This document shows positions 25,335 through 37,500 of a DNA stretch of 64,000 bases, in pieces; the first letter of the stretch is position 1; the number at the start of each line of letters is the position of its first letter. The notes below the pieces were generated by a model. That model was not told the DNA's origin, did not search any database, and saw nothing but the letters and a program-made list of their open reading frames with translations. The stretch comes from Cryptomeria japonica (taxonomy: Eukaryota > Streptophyta > Pinopsida > Cupressales > Cupressaceae), in the NCBI RefSeq assembly GCF_030272615.1, contig NC_081409.1, forward strand, positions 526,368,975 through 526,432,974, in the 5' to 3' direction. Both the position numbers and the translations under genes were made by a program.

Positions 25335-25859
25335 TCTATCTTCACATCAAATCATCTCATATGAAATAGTTCATCATAATGTCATTATATAGACATTTAG
25401 ATTTCATGTCAGCTTAGAAATTATATCACAATTTCCTAGGTGCAGTGTATCTAGATAATCAAACATAACTCATCACAAATTACTATCGAAATTTGTCGGT
25501 TAAGGGTAACTCATCACGACCGGTGATAACTCATCACATAATCAATGAATACCGATTGGAACACCGATACCGATTAGAGTTAACCACTGTCAACATATAA
25601 ACCGATTTTCCTCCATTTGCTTATTTGATGGTCTCCGCTAAATCTTCAAGTTGGTGTCAAGTCATTCCTGCATATACCGGTTGTCTACATGTACCGGTTT
25701 GACACTCTCTAAACCATCATAAACTAAACTTCCAATGTTGTTTGCAATACAAGTAACTTTAAAAGTAATACCAGTAGACAATGTGAACATATGTGTGTGT
25801 ACATGTTCCATCAATGACAACACATGAAGTCATTCATTACAACTATCATCAAGCCAACA
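25335..25859 (-). repeat. Solo LTR B (minus), left half in its own sense
   Basis: This is the reverse complement of about 4171-4610 plus the LTR start, which is missing from the plus copy. In its own sense the LTR begins TGTTGGCTTGATG, like the TGTTGGC start of the other Copia-type LTRs here. AATTG follows at 25860-25864. Confidence 0.85.
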
Positions 25860-25864
25860 AATTG

Positions 25865-26465
25865 TGTGTATTCATTTAATTGATGCTATGTTTATAGGAT
25901 TAGTTGTTACCTTGGAATAGTACATTGATTTCTCTATGAATAGTAAGATGGAGTGCTTGTATTATGCATATAGGAATGATTCAGTATAGACCATGATGAG
26001 TAATTGAATAATGTGCATGAAATGCATTTATATAAGTAAATAGTAGCTTAATAATGTCCTTCTCCTTCCCTTACTTTTCTACAAAAAATGTAAGGAGTAA
26101 ACTAGTAATGTATGGGTACCAAATATAAAGATTGGGTGTTGTATATGTGTAAGATTCTGCATGTAGGTAAATAATTGATTGAGTAAATCATATCTTTCAA
26201 TAAGGATTTGAGATTTCTAGTTGCATTTGTAATGTTAGGAGACCTCATGGAAGGTTGGATTTGCATATCTTAGGAATTGATGTAAGTAGCTGCATGGTAC
26301 AATAAATATGGCATATTTAGGAAATTTAAAACTATTAATGCATAATTCTTGTGTGCACCTATTGATTGTTTGGGAATTCTCTTCCTCCCTCTTCTCTCTC
26401 TACTTGTGTATATGATTTAAATGCCTAAGGATTTTATTGATATTAAATATCTAATTTTTGAATAA
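25865..26465 (+). other. Internal region of the base LARD, second piece
   Basis: Non-coding AT-rich DNA that joins 7047 when the solo LTR B is removed. I see no ORF. It ends with AATAA (26461-26465), the chromovirus TSD. Confidence 0.6.
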
Positions 26466-27245
26466 TGATGTAGGAGCATCCCCAGTTCTTGGCAATCTTG
26501 CATCAACCTAAAATATTTCTTTCAGTTTGTTTTTTGTTTTGCAGTTTCAGCATTTCTTTCTGCATTTTCTTTCATTTTCTCACCGGATCTTGTGGAGATA
26601 TATTTTGCTTGTAAACATGATTATCTTCCTTATTCTTGAACCACTTGACATTTGGATCATTTTTTAGGAAGTTAGCGCTTCCAGATTTTGAGACAGATTT
26701 CTGGCTTAGAACTCTGGAACTGCTTGGACCTATTTTCTATTGGTGAATCTTGCTAATTATGTCCAGAGCTTGTGGAGCTCCAATTCAATGTTTCTAGTAT
26801 TCCTTGGCATCTGACCAACCTTCCCTCTGATCCACACTTCTTCCTTTGGATTTTCTAGAGTATTTTTATTAGTAGAGGCCAACCTGGTGGTTTTACACAT
26901 TTCATCATGTTCATCATTGTTTGATTCTTCTTGGGCCAACCAGATCCCTCTAGACCATATAAATCAATGTAATTTATCTTGTAGTAGGAGGTAGTAGAAC
27001 CAGAAAGATCTATCTTGAGGTTAAGAGGTCCGATATTGACCAAGATTGTAACTAAGCATGTTGTATCAGGCCAGTGAGCCGAATCTTGTAACCCACATGT
27101 TGTCGGGAGATTGTAAATGGTTTTCATGATATAATCAATCAGTTCTGCATTGCCTTCATCATCTTGCCTTGCTTTCATTGTGTTTACTCTTGCTACATGA
27201 TCCAAATAGATCTCATTGAGGTCCCTCCTAACCATGACTGTACCA
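26466..27245 (+). repeat. 5' LTR of the chromovirus
   Basis: Same length as the 3' LTR, with visible substitutions. An antisense ORF at 26855-27235 has a diverged partner in the other LTR and is judged not to be a gene. Confidence 0.9.
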
Positions 27246-27247
27246 AT

Positions 27248-27259
27248 TGGTATCAGAGT
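27248..27259 (+). other. Primer-binding site of the chromovirus
   Basis: TGGTATCAGAGT lies two bases after the LTR end and matches the initiator-Met tRNA PBS except at the last base. Confidence 0.8.
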
Positions 27260-27354
27260 GATATTTCATCCCAAAGATTGCATTGTCTTGAAGATTTTGT
27301 TGTGGGGTGGTGGATTGTCGATCTGACCAGCAGTTGCAGAGGACTAGCGTGAAG

Positions 27355-28442
27355 ATGGCACAAAGAGGAAGTAGGAATGGTGGAGTGTGTGGGAATGCAG
27401 ACCCTGTTGTGATGGAAATGTTGAGAGGAATTGCAACCTAGTTGGAAGTTGTTGAAACAACCTAGAGAAGAGGTCAATATATTGAATATGTAAGAAAAGA
27501 TGAAGAAGAAGAAGCACTGTAGAACAAGTAGCAAACCCACTGGCGATCAATCTAGATGAAGAGAGGTTCTTGAGGGTTTTGAGTAGGGTGAACACCAAAC
27601 CACATTTTACCCCACCAGAGTATGATGGTAAGTTAGATTTGGATGAATTAATGGATTGGGTCTCAAAGATGGAGAAGTATTTTGATTTTGAGAACATCGC
27701 AGAATAAAGAAAGGTGAAATATGCATGTACTAGGTTGAAAGGCCATGCATCTCTTTGGTGGGAACATTTATAGGTTGATAGATAGAGAAGAGGTAAAGAG
27801 AAGATCAAATCATGGGAGCGGATGGTTTCCAAGTTAAAATCAAAGTTTATGCCAGTTGATTACCAAGTAAATATGTTCCAAAAGTTGCAGAACCTGAACC
27901 AGAAGGAAATGAGTGTGAAGGAGTATATTGAATCATTCTACAAGTTGAATATCAGATCCAGACATGTTGATGATGAGATTGAACAAGTTGTGATATATTT
28001 GAATGGATTGTGGATGTCTATACAGGATGAAATCAGTTTGATCAAGTTACAGAGTATTGAAGAAGCTTACCACTATGCCTTGAAAGAAGAAGAGAAGTTG
28101 AACAAAAGACATGAGCAGAGACAGAGAGGTAGAGGTGGAAGGTTTTCCAAAGGAAGATTTCATGGAGGAAGAGGATATTCTGGAGGAAGAGGAACCTATA
28201 TAGATCAAAACAAGGACAAGGAAGTAAGCAAAGATGTTAGTTCATATCGGAAGGATGACAGAAAATTCTACTGGAGAAGAGAATCTGATAGTTACCAGAA
28301 TGAGGGTTATGGAAAAGATGACATAAGACAAGATAAGAGAGTTTTTAGAGGAACTTTATTTAAGTGTGGAGGAGAAGGACATCGTGCTTTTGAATGTAAG
28401 AAGATAGAGAACACTAGGAGAACAACATTGGTAGAAGAAAGC
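27355..28442 (+). pseudogene. gag: Chromovirus gag (capsid and zinc knuckle), broken
   Basis: The likely start is the ATG at 27355 (MAQRGSRNGG). In-frame TAGs follow, then a frame change near 27525, after which the capsid region reads on: a TPPEYDGKLD-like segment, GHASLWWEHL near 27740, then MVSKLKSKFMP from 27822 and KEYIESFYKLN. These are typical retrotransposon Gag (Retrotrans_gag family) features. An Arg/Gly-rich segment (GRGGRFSKGR) and a zinc knuckle follow near 28360-28400. The knuckle reads LFKCGGEGHRAFEC, so its first Cys is lost. Gag would form the virus-like particle and bind element RNA. It is continuous with protease in the same frame. Confidence 0.85.
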
Positions 28443-28841
28443 CCCACTAGATTAGCTAACAAACCAAAAGATGGAGAATTATTGATGATGAGGAGAGCCT
28501 TGTGTCATACTGGAGAGGACAAAGAACCCTTGCAGAGGAGAAATTTGTTTAAGACCAGATGTAAGGTATCCGATAAGTATTGCAAAGTAGTTATTGATAG
28601 TGGTAGTTCAGATAATCTTGTTTTAGAAGAGATGGTGAATAAATTAAAGTTGGAAAGATTGAGACACTCTAAGCCTTATTAGATAGCATGGATTCAGGAT
28701 GATCATAAGTTGTTAGTAAGTGAGCAATGCTTAGTGAAATTGAAAATTGGAAACTATCATGATGAAGTTTTGTGTGATATTATGCTTATGGATATTTGTC
28801 ACATTTTATTGGATAGACCTTGGCAGTTTGATTGATGGGAA
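28443..28841 (+). pseudogene. Chromovirus aspartic protease region, broken
   Basis: The catalytic motif VIDSGSSDNLV sits near 28590-28620 in the same frame as gag, with a downstream DILLMD-like segment (IMLMDICHILL, 28776-28810). A TAG at 28681 and a TGA at about 28836, where the family has Trp, interrupt it. The enzyme would have cleaved the Gag-Pol polyprotein. Confidence 0.75.
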
Positions 28842-29908
28842 ATGCATGATGGGAGAAAGAACATATACACTATTGTAGAAAATGGGATGAAACAAACCTT
28901 GTTACCCTTGGAGGAACCCCTGAAGAATGGAGTCTGTACAAATGCAAGAATCTGTTTGGTGGATGGAAGGAAATTCCTAGATGGAATGAGACATGAGAAC
29001 GTGTGTTTTGCCTTAGTCCCTAAGAAGACCGAGAACTCGAAGCATGAAGAACAACCAAAGGAAATAAAGGAGTTGTTGATAGAGTATGAAGACATTATTT
29101 TAGATAATGTACCTAATGGATTACCACCTATGAGGAGTATCAGTCATTGCATGGACCTGATTCTTGGATATAGTTTTCCTAACAAAGTTGCACACCAGAT
29201 GATACCAGTAGAGAATGAAGAATTCAACTAGCAAGTCCAGGAACTGTTGAGGAAGGTTTGATTAGAGAAAGCTTGAGTCCTTGTGTAGTACCAGTTGTGT
29301 TAGCACCTAAGAAGAATGAAGAATGGAGGATGTGTACCGATTCCAGAGATATAAACAATATCACAGTGAAGTACCTGTTTCCTTTGCCTAGGATGGATGA
29401 CATAATGGATTGCTTGAGTGGAGCCAAATACTACACAAAGATAGACTTGAAGAGTGGGTATCATCATATCAGAATCAAAGAAGGAGATGAGTGGAAGACA
29501 ACATTGAAGACAAATGAAGGATTATATGAATGGTTGGTAATACCTTTTGGATTGACTAACACACCAAGTACTTTCATGAGATTGATGAATGAGGTATTGA
29601 ATAAATTCTTGGGTAAGTTTGTTATTGTATATTTGGATGACATTCTAATTTTTAGTCAGACAAAAGAGGAGAATTTGTTGCATTTAAGTCAAGTTTCACA
29701 GAGGTTGAGAGAAGAGAAGTTGCTGATAAATCCAAAGAAGTGTATTTTCATGAAGGAAGAGTTAGTTTATTTGGGATTTGTGATATCTATGGATGGATTG
29801 AAGATGGACCCTAAGAAGGTAAGAGCAATTGTTGAATGGCCTACACCAGAAAGTATTGGAGAGAAGGTGACTGAGAAGCCTGTGTTAGCTTTACCAGATT
29901 TCAACTAA
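28842..29908 (+). pseudogene. Chromovirus reverse transcriptase, broken
   Basis: The region 28842-29231 leads into RT. A TAG at 29229-29231 and a frameshift near 29250 separate it from 29258-29908. The latter holds clear RT motifs: WRMCTDSRDIN, FPLPRMDDIMD, KIDLKSGYHHIRI, IPFGLTNTPSTF and the catalytic YLDDILIF near 29628, then LGFVIS. After IVEWPTPESIGE the sequence jumps to KVTEKPVLALPDF, skipping the segment that normally links RT to RNase H. This is a frame-preserving deletion of roughly 50-60 codons. A TAA ends it at 29906. Confidence 0.9.
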
Positions 29909-30352
29909 GTATTTCAAGTGGATTGTGATGCGAGTGGGAATGCAATTGGAGCCATGTTAAGTCAGAAAGGGAGAGTAGTAGCTCTTTTCAGCAAGAAGTT
30001 GAAAGATGCAACAAGGAGATATTTAGTGTATGATCAAGAATTTTACACCATAGTTCAAGCCTTGAAGAAGTGGAGACATTACCTGTTTCCTAAGGAGTTT
30101 GTGTTGTATACGAATGATTAAGCCTTGCAGTATTTAAACAGTCAAAGTAAGTTAAATCAGAGACATATGACATGGGTAGAGTTTTTGCAGAGTTACACCT
30201 TTGTGTTGAAGCATAGGAGTGGAAGGTCAAACAAAGTTGTTGATGCCTTGAGTAGAAGAAGAAGTTTGTTGACAGAGATGAGGGTGATAGTACTAGGATT
30301 TGAAGATTTGAAGACCTTGTATAAGGATGACCCGGATTTTGCAGAACCTTAG
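29909..30352 (+). pseudogene. Chromovirus RNase H, broken
   Basis: Starts with QVDCDASGNAIGAML (first catalytic Asp present), then ALFSKKLKDATRRYLVYDQE, WRHYLFPKEF and, after a TAA at 30119 where Gln is expected, the segment LNQRHMTWVEFLQSY and HRSGRSNKVVDALSRR. It would degrade the RNA strand of the RNA/DNA hybrid. All pieces after 29258 share one reading frame. Confidence 0.88.
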
Positions 30353-30373
30353 AAAACATGTAGAGCACCGGTT

Positions 30374-31243
30374 ATGGTAGATAGAAGTAAGTGGTTGGAT
30401 TATTTCATTCAAGATGGGATGTTATTCAGAGGAGTTCAGTTGTGCATACGTAAGAGTTCTATGAGGGAGAATCTGATAAAGGAGAAGCATAGTGGAGGAT
30501 TAGTTGGACACTTTGGTATTGACAAAATAGTAGCCTTGGTGTGTGAAAATTATTTTTGGCCTCAAATTCATAAGGATGTCAAGAAATTTGTGCAGAGCTG
30601 TATGATTTGTTAGGTTGCAAAAGGTAGAAGTCAGAATGTGTAATTGTATAATCCTTTGACAGTTTCAGAGAGACCTTGGGAGGACATAAGCATAGATTTC
30701 ATACTTGGATTACCTAAAACACAGAGAGGGAACAATTATATATTTGTGGTGGTGGATAGATTCTTGAAGATGGCTCATTTCATACCTTCTAAGAAGACAT
30801 CAGATGTAGTGCATATAGATGACTTATTTTTCAAGGAAGTGGTGAGATTACATGGATTACCTAAGAGCATAGTTTTGGATAGAGACACTATGTTAGTTGG
30901 TTATTTTTGGAGAATACTTTGGAAGAAGATGAAGAGGGATTTGAAATTCAGTTCTAGTTTTCACCCATAGACTAATGGACAAATGGAGGTAGTAAACAAG
31001 AGTTTGGGAAATTTGTTGAGATTCTTAGTTGAAGAGAAGACCGGAAGTTGGGATTTGATTCTTGCACAAGAAGATTTTGCCTACAACAATTCAATGAACA
31101 GGAGTACCGGAAGAACACCTTTTGAGGTTGTTATCGTAGCACACCCTAGAGGTATATTAGAATTGAGGGATATCAATAATGAAGACAAGCGGACTGCAGA
31201 AGTAGAAGAATTTATATATCACATGAAGACCTTAAATATTTAG
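30374..31243 (+). pseudogene. Chromovirus integrase, broken
   Basis: An HHCC zinc-binding domain is visible at 30480-30610 (HSGGLVGHFGIDK ... SCMIC), followed by a TAG where the family reads CQVAKG. The catalytic core starts near 30660 (SERPWEDISIDFILGLPK), continues through VVVDRFLKMAHFIP and VLDRDTMLVGYFWR, and reaches SSSFHP. A TAG replaces the Gln of HPQT. The region 30983-31243 holds MEVVNKSLGNLLR and YNNSMNRSTGRTPFEVV. Integrase would insert the cDNA into chromatin. Confidence 0.88.
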
Positions 31244-31775
31244 GTTAAACAACAATTGGAGGATATGAACAACAAATATAAGGAGAAAGAAGTTTAGAAG
31301 AGAAGACATAAGGAATTTGAAGTTGGTGATGAAGTGATGGTGTACCTAAGAAAGGAAATATTTCCAGTCAGAACCTATAACAAGTTACAGATGAGAAATT
31401 TTGGACCTTGCAAGATCTTGAGAAAATTCAGTTCTGAAAATGCATATGAAGTGGAGCTACCAGTTAGTTTGAGTATTTCACCTATATTCAACATTACAGA
31501 TCTAAATCAGTACCTTGAATCAGAATTCAATGAAAATAGTATTGGAGAATTGGAGAAGCAGTTTCCCCTAAAGGAACCAGATCAGATTGAAGACATTTTG
31601 GATAGTAGGATTGGAGGTAGCACCCGAAGCAATCAGTACAAGGAGTATCTTGTGAAATGGAAGGACAGACCAGTTGAAGATTCATCTTGGATTTCTTAGG
31701 CAGAGGTGGACCCCCTTGGTTTTCCTTTGACCCTAGCAAAGTCAGGGACTCACTTTTTCAACAACCTCGGATGTC
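31244..31775 (+). pseudogene. Integrase C-terminus and chromodomain, broken
   Basis: After a TAG at 31241 the frame continues through a TAG in 'VQKR' context (31295-31297), the GPCKILRKF segment, the NISPIFNITDL-like segment, and a chromodomain near 31580-31700: EDILDSRI ... YLVKWKDRPVEDSSW. Chromodomains bind modified histones and direct integration into heterochromatin. A TAG follows DSSWIS. No clear polypurine tract is left before the 3' LTR. Confidence 0.88.
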
Positions 31776-32555
31776 TGATGCAGGAGCATCCTTGGTTCTT
31801 GATAATCTTGCATCGGCCAAAAATATTTCTTTCAGTTTGTTTTTTGTTTTGCAGTTTCAACATTTCTTTCTACATTTTCTTGCATTTGCTCACTGGATCT
31901 TGTGGAGCTGGATTTTGCTTGTAAACATGATTATCTTCCTTATTCATGAACCACGAGACGTTTGGATCATTTTTCGATAATTTATTGCCTTCAGATTCTG
32001 AGACAAATTTATGGCTTAGAACACCAAAACCACTTGGACCTATTTTCTATTCGTGAATCTTGCAGATCCTTTCTAGAGCTTGCAGAGCTCTTGTTCGTTG
32101 TTTCTAGCATTCCTTGGTGTGTGGCTGACCTTCCCTCTGATCCACACTTCTTAGTTTGGATTTTCCAAAGGATTTTCATTAGTGGAGGCCGACCTGGTGA
32201 TTTTACACATTTCATCATGTTCATCATTGTTTGATTCTTCTTGGGCTGACCAGATCCCTCTAGACCATATAAATCAATGTAATTTAGCTTGTAGTAGGAG
32301 GTAGTAGAACCAAAAAGATCTATCTTGAGGTTAAGAGGTCCGATATTGACCGAGACTATAACTGAGCATGTTGTATCAGGCCAATGAGCCAAATCTTGTA
32401 GCCCGCATGTTGTTGGCAGATTGTAAACGGTTTTTGTGATATAATCAATCAATTTTGCATTGCCTCCATCATCTTGCCTTGCTTTCGTTATGTTTATTCT
32501 TGTTGCATGGTCTAGATAGATCTCATTGAGGTCCTTTCTAACCATGACTGCACCA
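31776..32555 (+). repeat. 3' LTR of the chromovirus
   Basis: 780 bp, the same length as the 5' LTR, ending GACTGCACCA and followed by AATAA. A 203-codon antisense frame (32009-32620) runs out of the LTR into the flank. Confidence 0.9.
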
Positions 32556-32560
32556 AATAA

Positions 32561-34573
32561 ACTTGAAGAACATGATTTTGCATACATCAAAAGAGAAGTT
32601 TGTACGTAATAAATTTGCATTTAAGTACAAAACTCATGGGTGGCATCCATAATTTTTATTTAAGAAGGATAAGCTAGGAAGAACATCTTTTGCATGAATA
32701 ACCTTATATCTTCCCTATAGATAGATCTATGGGGTGCACCCCACGACAAAGGCAGAGGCTTCTTCGACATTCAATTCTTCCTTTATCTTCACTGATAGAG
32801 AAGACCAAGTCATTCCCTATGGGTCACTCTAGTTAAAACCTGGTAAATAGGCACCTTGTAACACCAAAAATTTTTTTAAAAAAGTCATCCATTAGTGAAA
32901 ACCACTTTGTGGCGCTATGGACAAGTACCTTGGTGAAAACCTCCATGCAGGCGCCAAGGTAAATAATCTAGATCCATTGTCTATTAGGTTGGTACTCCAT
33001 CACCCTCATATATATACATATACACATATACATACATATATGCATATATATATATATACATACATGTATACATATATATATATATATATACATACATGTA
33101 TACATATATGTATATACATATGTATATATATACATATGTATATATATACATATATATATATACATGTATATATATGCATATATGTTTATATATATATATA
33201 TATACATACATATATGCATATAAGTATACATGTATACATATGTATGTATATATATACATATGTATATGTATATGTATATATGTATATGTATGTATATACA
33301 TATACATACATACATACATATACATGTATATATGTATATGTATATATGTATATGATATATGTATATGTATATATATACATATGTATATATGTATATGTAT
33401 ATGTATGTATGTATATGTATATACATACATATACATATGAATTTACTTGGTTGGTAAGATAAAAGTTTTATATTCGCGAAGGAGTTGTGTGGTTTTGATG
33501 AAATGTTCTTCTTGATTAAATGGATAGATTAAGCGAAGGCATTATCAACTTACCCTATTGAATTTTAAGAACGTACTTGCTCAATGAATTCTAGTAGGAT
33601 GGATTGATAATGAATTGAATGACGTTATATTGTGTTCCTAAATAACAATTTTCCTTGAAATGCTAGAAATATTTAGTTTGCGAATAATAATAGTTAAGGA
33701 TTGATGGAAGTGAGTGTAACTAGAATAACGTAAGTGTGTATTTGAATTTGTGTGACATTAAATGGAAGTGGATATAAAATAGACGTGCGTAAGGCTACAA
33801 CATCTAGTTTTGTGCTTAATATAAACAAGTTGACTAGTTAATGGTGTGTTAAGAAAATGATCTTAGGTGTTAGGTGTAGGTGTAATCGAAGTTTGATATT
33901 AAATTTTGTATGGCAATTAAATAGGGAGATCTCTTTCTTATAAGTAAATTTAGTTGTGTGAATATATGATTGATTAAATTGTTTAATGGCATCAAGTAAT
34001 AAATTGTGGTTATATATATACTACTCACTATGCATTGAAAGGAATGGTGAATATTTCACTACATCATCGAGTGATTGATTGAGGTTCTAATATTTATTTT
34101 TATTATAACATAGTAGATGTGGTTATTTTATAGATAGTATAAGTGTATTCCTTGTGTGTGTATGAGACTCTTTATTTCCTCCTCGCATATATCATCTTTT
34201 ATGAAGTATATTTGCCTAGACTTTCGTAAAGACTATATTGCACTACAATGATAAAAGGAATATTAATATATAAATAAATTTATGATTTTAAATATCTGGC
34301 TCACACTCTCTAACACAGTCAGGTGTTGTACCCTCGAGTGTTGTGTACCGATTAATCCCTTTAGTGTGACTGATATTGGTCACCTCATGATGTAGATATG
34401 GGTGATTTGATTATTTTGCCTTGAATTATTTTGTGATTTGTGCAAGCGTCGTTAAAGTTAATTTGATTTTTGGACTTTTGTAATTCTTCTTTCATCTATT
34501 TTTATCCTATGTGGTGTTATTTGTCACGCTTTATTTCTTGTTGATTTCATTGGAAATATTTCATGATTTAATT
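32561..34573 (+). other. Internal region of the base LARD, third piece
   Basis: Non-coding. A block at 32880-32950 ('gtgaaaaccac ... ctatgg ... ggtgaaaac') matches the LARD interior near 15780-15830, and 34300-34390 matches 18010-18110. A CATA/TA microsatellite fills 33007-33438. It ends with TAATT (34569-34573), the TSD of the next solo LTR. Confidence 0.65.
33007..33438. repeat. TA/CATA/TGTA microsatellite, about 430 bp
   Basis: Alternating purine-pyrimidine repeats of TATA, CATA and GTATA. The apparent ORFs on both strands of up to about 180 codons are simple-repeat artefacts. Confidence 0.95.
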
Positions 34574-37500
34574 TGTAATGCCCCGCCAGGAAACCCCAAA
34601 GGGATAAGCCAAAAGACAAGAATAGAGTGCAATAATTTTTATTTTTTTTTAAAGTTACACCACATAAGATACAACAAGATATCAAAGATTCAGATTACAT
34701 AGTGGAAGACATCAACTAACACCTAAAGAGTTTCCCAACGAGATTACTTAAATTTCACAATTCACTAACTCACACAATTAATCCAACAAGTGGATTATCT
34801 TAACAATGAGATAATTCTTAATCAGGATAATTTCTTTCAGAAGATGGAAATATAAATCACAAGCAAAGGTTCATCCATTAAGATCTATTCATAATCTTCA
34901 TTCAAGCTTTTCATTTAAAATTACAAGCCATACATCTAATATTCTAACACACTAGAATTTCATCATATACCTATGAGATCTTTTCAAGCATATTTAATTT
35001 CCTTAACAACAACTGAATATATATTCCATTACTCTAAGTTACATTCTTTCATATTCCATCTTATTGCATTTTAAAAGACGATTACATACATGCATCAACG
35101 ATAAATCTCATCTAAACCACTTACGCATTCGATCCACATGGCATTCAAGAAGGGACTGAATATAAGCATTTAAAGTTAATTCCATTTTATCCACTTAACC
35201 ATTCTAACATAAGTTAATCATACATGATAAAGATGAATAAAGGAAACATAAGAGAATACATCACATAACACCATAATGATCTCGGAGTTCACCCCTAAAG
35301 GGCTACATCTCCGGGTCTGCTCAACTGCAAGACCCCTCTGATAATTAATAAAGTTAAGAATACAAGAGGTTACACCATTACAATCCAGCCATCAAGGCGA
35401 AATATAAACAATAAACAAACGATCACATCGGTCCAATAATAGATAAATGATCCTTGAAAAGAACAGGATCCAGCTGAACATAATCAAAGCCAATACAAGG
35501 GTCCAGAAGAGCATCCATAAAACTGAGTCATCACCACCCAAGGTCTAACACGAAACCGATACTCACAAGGGTAGAGACAAAAGGATGACCCACAAAGGTA
35601 CTCAAAATAGGACAAAACGACAACACACTAGCGAACGTAGGGACAAGTGTCATCACACAACCTGGTATGGTTACCATGGCAAGTCTTCATAGGTCCCGGC
35701 CCCATACACTGGGTCACCCTGGCAACCTAATCCGAGCTTCCGGCCCATCCAAGCCTCATGTGGACCCACACATCCTCTCGTGAAGACAAGGATGGTGGTT
35801 TGCCATTTCAGGCCTTCTCACAACATGTCGAATCTATGATAGCACTCGTCCCATGTGTGAGGCACAATTATCGTACTTAGAGATTACATTCTAATCTACT
35901 GATAGGTTATCACTTATTAGACTCACTTTCGACGGGTTACCCAGCAGCCACTTTGGGCGCGGCCCCCAATCGAAAGCCACTTTCCCATATGACACTAGAC
36001 TAAACTCAGACGAACTCAAAAAAAACAAGGAATAGACATGGTCAGACGAACGGAGTTCAAGAAGAGAGAAACAATCATCTGGTCAAACACAACTCAAAGA
36101 TGAACACTTACTGACGGTACTCTAACTAGAGAACTGACAACTAAGGTCAACCACAAATCATCATTCGACACCCATACAAGGGCTATGACCAACTATGACA
36201 ACACCACAATACAACAGTCAACTCGGAATCGAGGACTGAAACAGGTACCCCAAGCCAATCCATACGACAGGGACCTATCAAACAAAGCACTCTTGCCATT
36301 TCATAATCAAAAGCGAATACAGAAATTAAATTTGCATAGGCAATAAACAGAAAAGACAATATTCAACAGGTGCAATCTTTCCGAATCTGATCTAAACATT
36401 AAACGTCGATCAAGTTTCCTACAAGATCTATATCAGAGAACAGTTATCTACCTCATCTAGGAATAGGTTGTTCTTGGTTTTCTAACTCTTTAAGGTTCAA
36501 AGCATCGAACCGACATATAAAGCCATAATGAGTTCTTAAACCAAATTCATATTAATGAAACTCAGACAACCATTAAACAATTAAATAAGATATTAAATCT
36601 CCAATCAAAACATCATGGACATACTGGTTCAAAACCACCTCTACAGTTTCATATTTTTCAAGCCCAGATGCACTATACGGACCACGGAAATATAAATATA
36701 AAAGGAGAGTCTAAATGAAGATAATCGTTTTCAAAAGCATATCGTTTAAATTTCTAATGACCAATGGTTAAATATTCATTTCTAATATCTCCAGATGGCT
36801 TATAGCATTAAAATCTTCAACAATATATTTATTCATGAATAAAGTATATTTTAACTCAACAAGAATCTCCAATATAACAATATTTGATCTTTCCAAAATA
36901 AACACAATTAAATTTCAAGCTTGCATAATAATCTAACAAAAAAAAATCATCAACATATACATTCATGCCGCATTTCCCGTAATTAAAAAAAAACTTAATT
37001 AGAATTTCCCATTAAAAAATATTGAAATATTATAAGCATTTTTTATTTTTTTTGAACAATGAAAAAAATACATAAAAAAAACATTTTTAAAAACTAAGTT
37101 TTAAAAAAAATGCATTTTAAAAAAAGAGGCGAGGGCGGGGCCCACCTCCCAACTGGGATGGCTGGGCGCCCAAACCCTAGCCGAGGGAAATTCCCGTGCG
37201 GCAGCGCCACTGCGGTGCCCGCAGGCTCCGCGACGCCCTGCGGCCACTGCGGCCCCTGCGGTCACCGTAGTGTGTCGCGGCCACAAGCGGTCTGCGAGCA
37301 AGAAGCAAGGGAACGGGGGAGGAGTAAGGGGAATGTGCGGGGGAGGGGAGGAGGAGCGGGTGGAGCTCCGCTCCCCGCCCTCCAAACCCCAACCAACAGT
37401 TAAAACAACAAACGTGCAGTCCGTTTTTTTTTAATATAATTGCTCTTTCTTTAAAACACACAGTCCGAAACTTTAAACAAACGCCCATCCTAAATTTCAT

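Larger units (their letters stand above)
26466..32555 (+). mobile_element. Complete but decayed Ty3/Gypsy chromovirus
   Basis: This is a 6090-bp element with two 780-bp LTRs (26466-27245 and 31776-32555), TGATG...ACCA ends and an exact AATAA TSD (26461-26465 and 32556-32560). The order is PBS, gag, protease, reverse transcriptase, RNase H, integrase and chromodomain, the order known for chromoviruses. The gag-pol reading frame is broken by many stops, at least two frameshifts and an in-frame deletion between RT and RNase H. The short LTRs and C-terminal chromodomain resemble the Reina-like group, but the lineage is inference. Confidence 0.92.

Noticed and set aside
27164-27832. Antisense ORFs of 62-162 codons opposite the chromovirus gag.
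   Set aside because: These are shadows of the gag reading frame on the other strand.
32009-32620. 203-codon antisense ORF in the 3' LTR of the chromovirus, with a shorter partner in the 5' LTR (26855-27235).
   Set aside because: The two copies differ by many amino-acid changes, the reading is broken in the 5' LTR, and the 3' frame starts outside the LTR. It is not under visible constraint and has no recognisable domain.
32917-33462. Long Tyr/Ile/Met-rich ORFs on both strands, also at 14910-15192.
   Set aside because: They are translations of TA/CATA microsatellites.
37101-37500. Three overlapping ORFs of about 95-107 codons in the GC-rich island of LTR C.
   Set aside because: Stop codons are rare in GC-rich DNA. 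There is low-complexity Pro/Gly/Arg content and no start or domain evidence.
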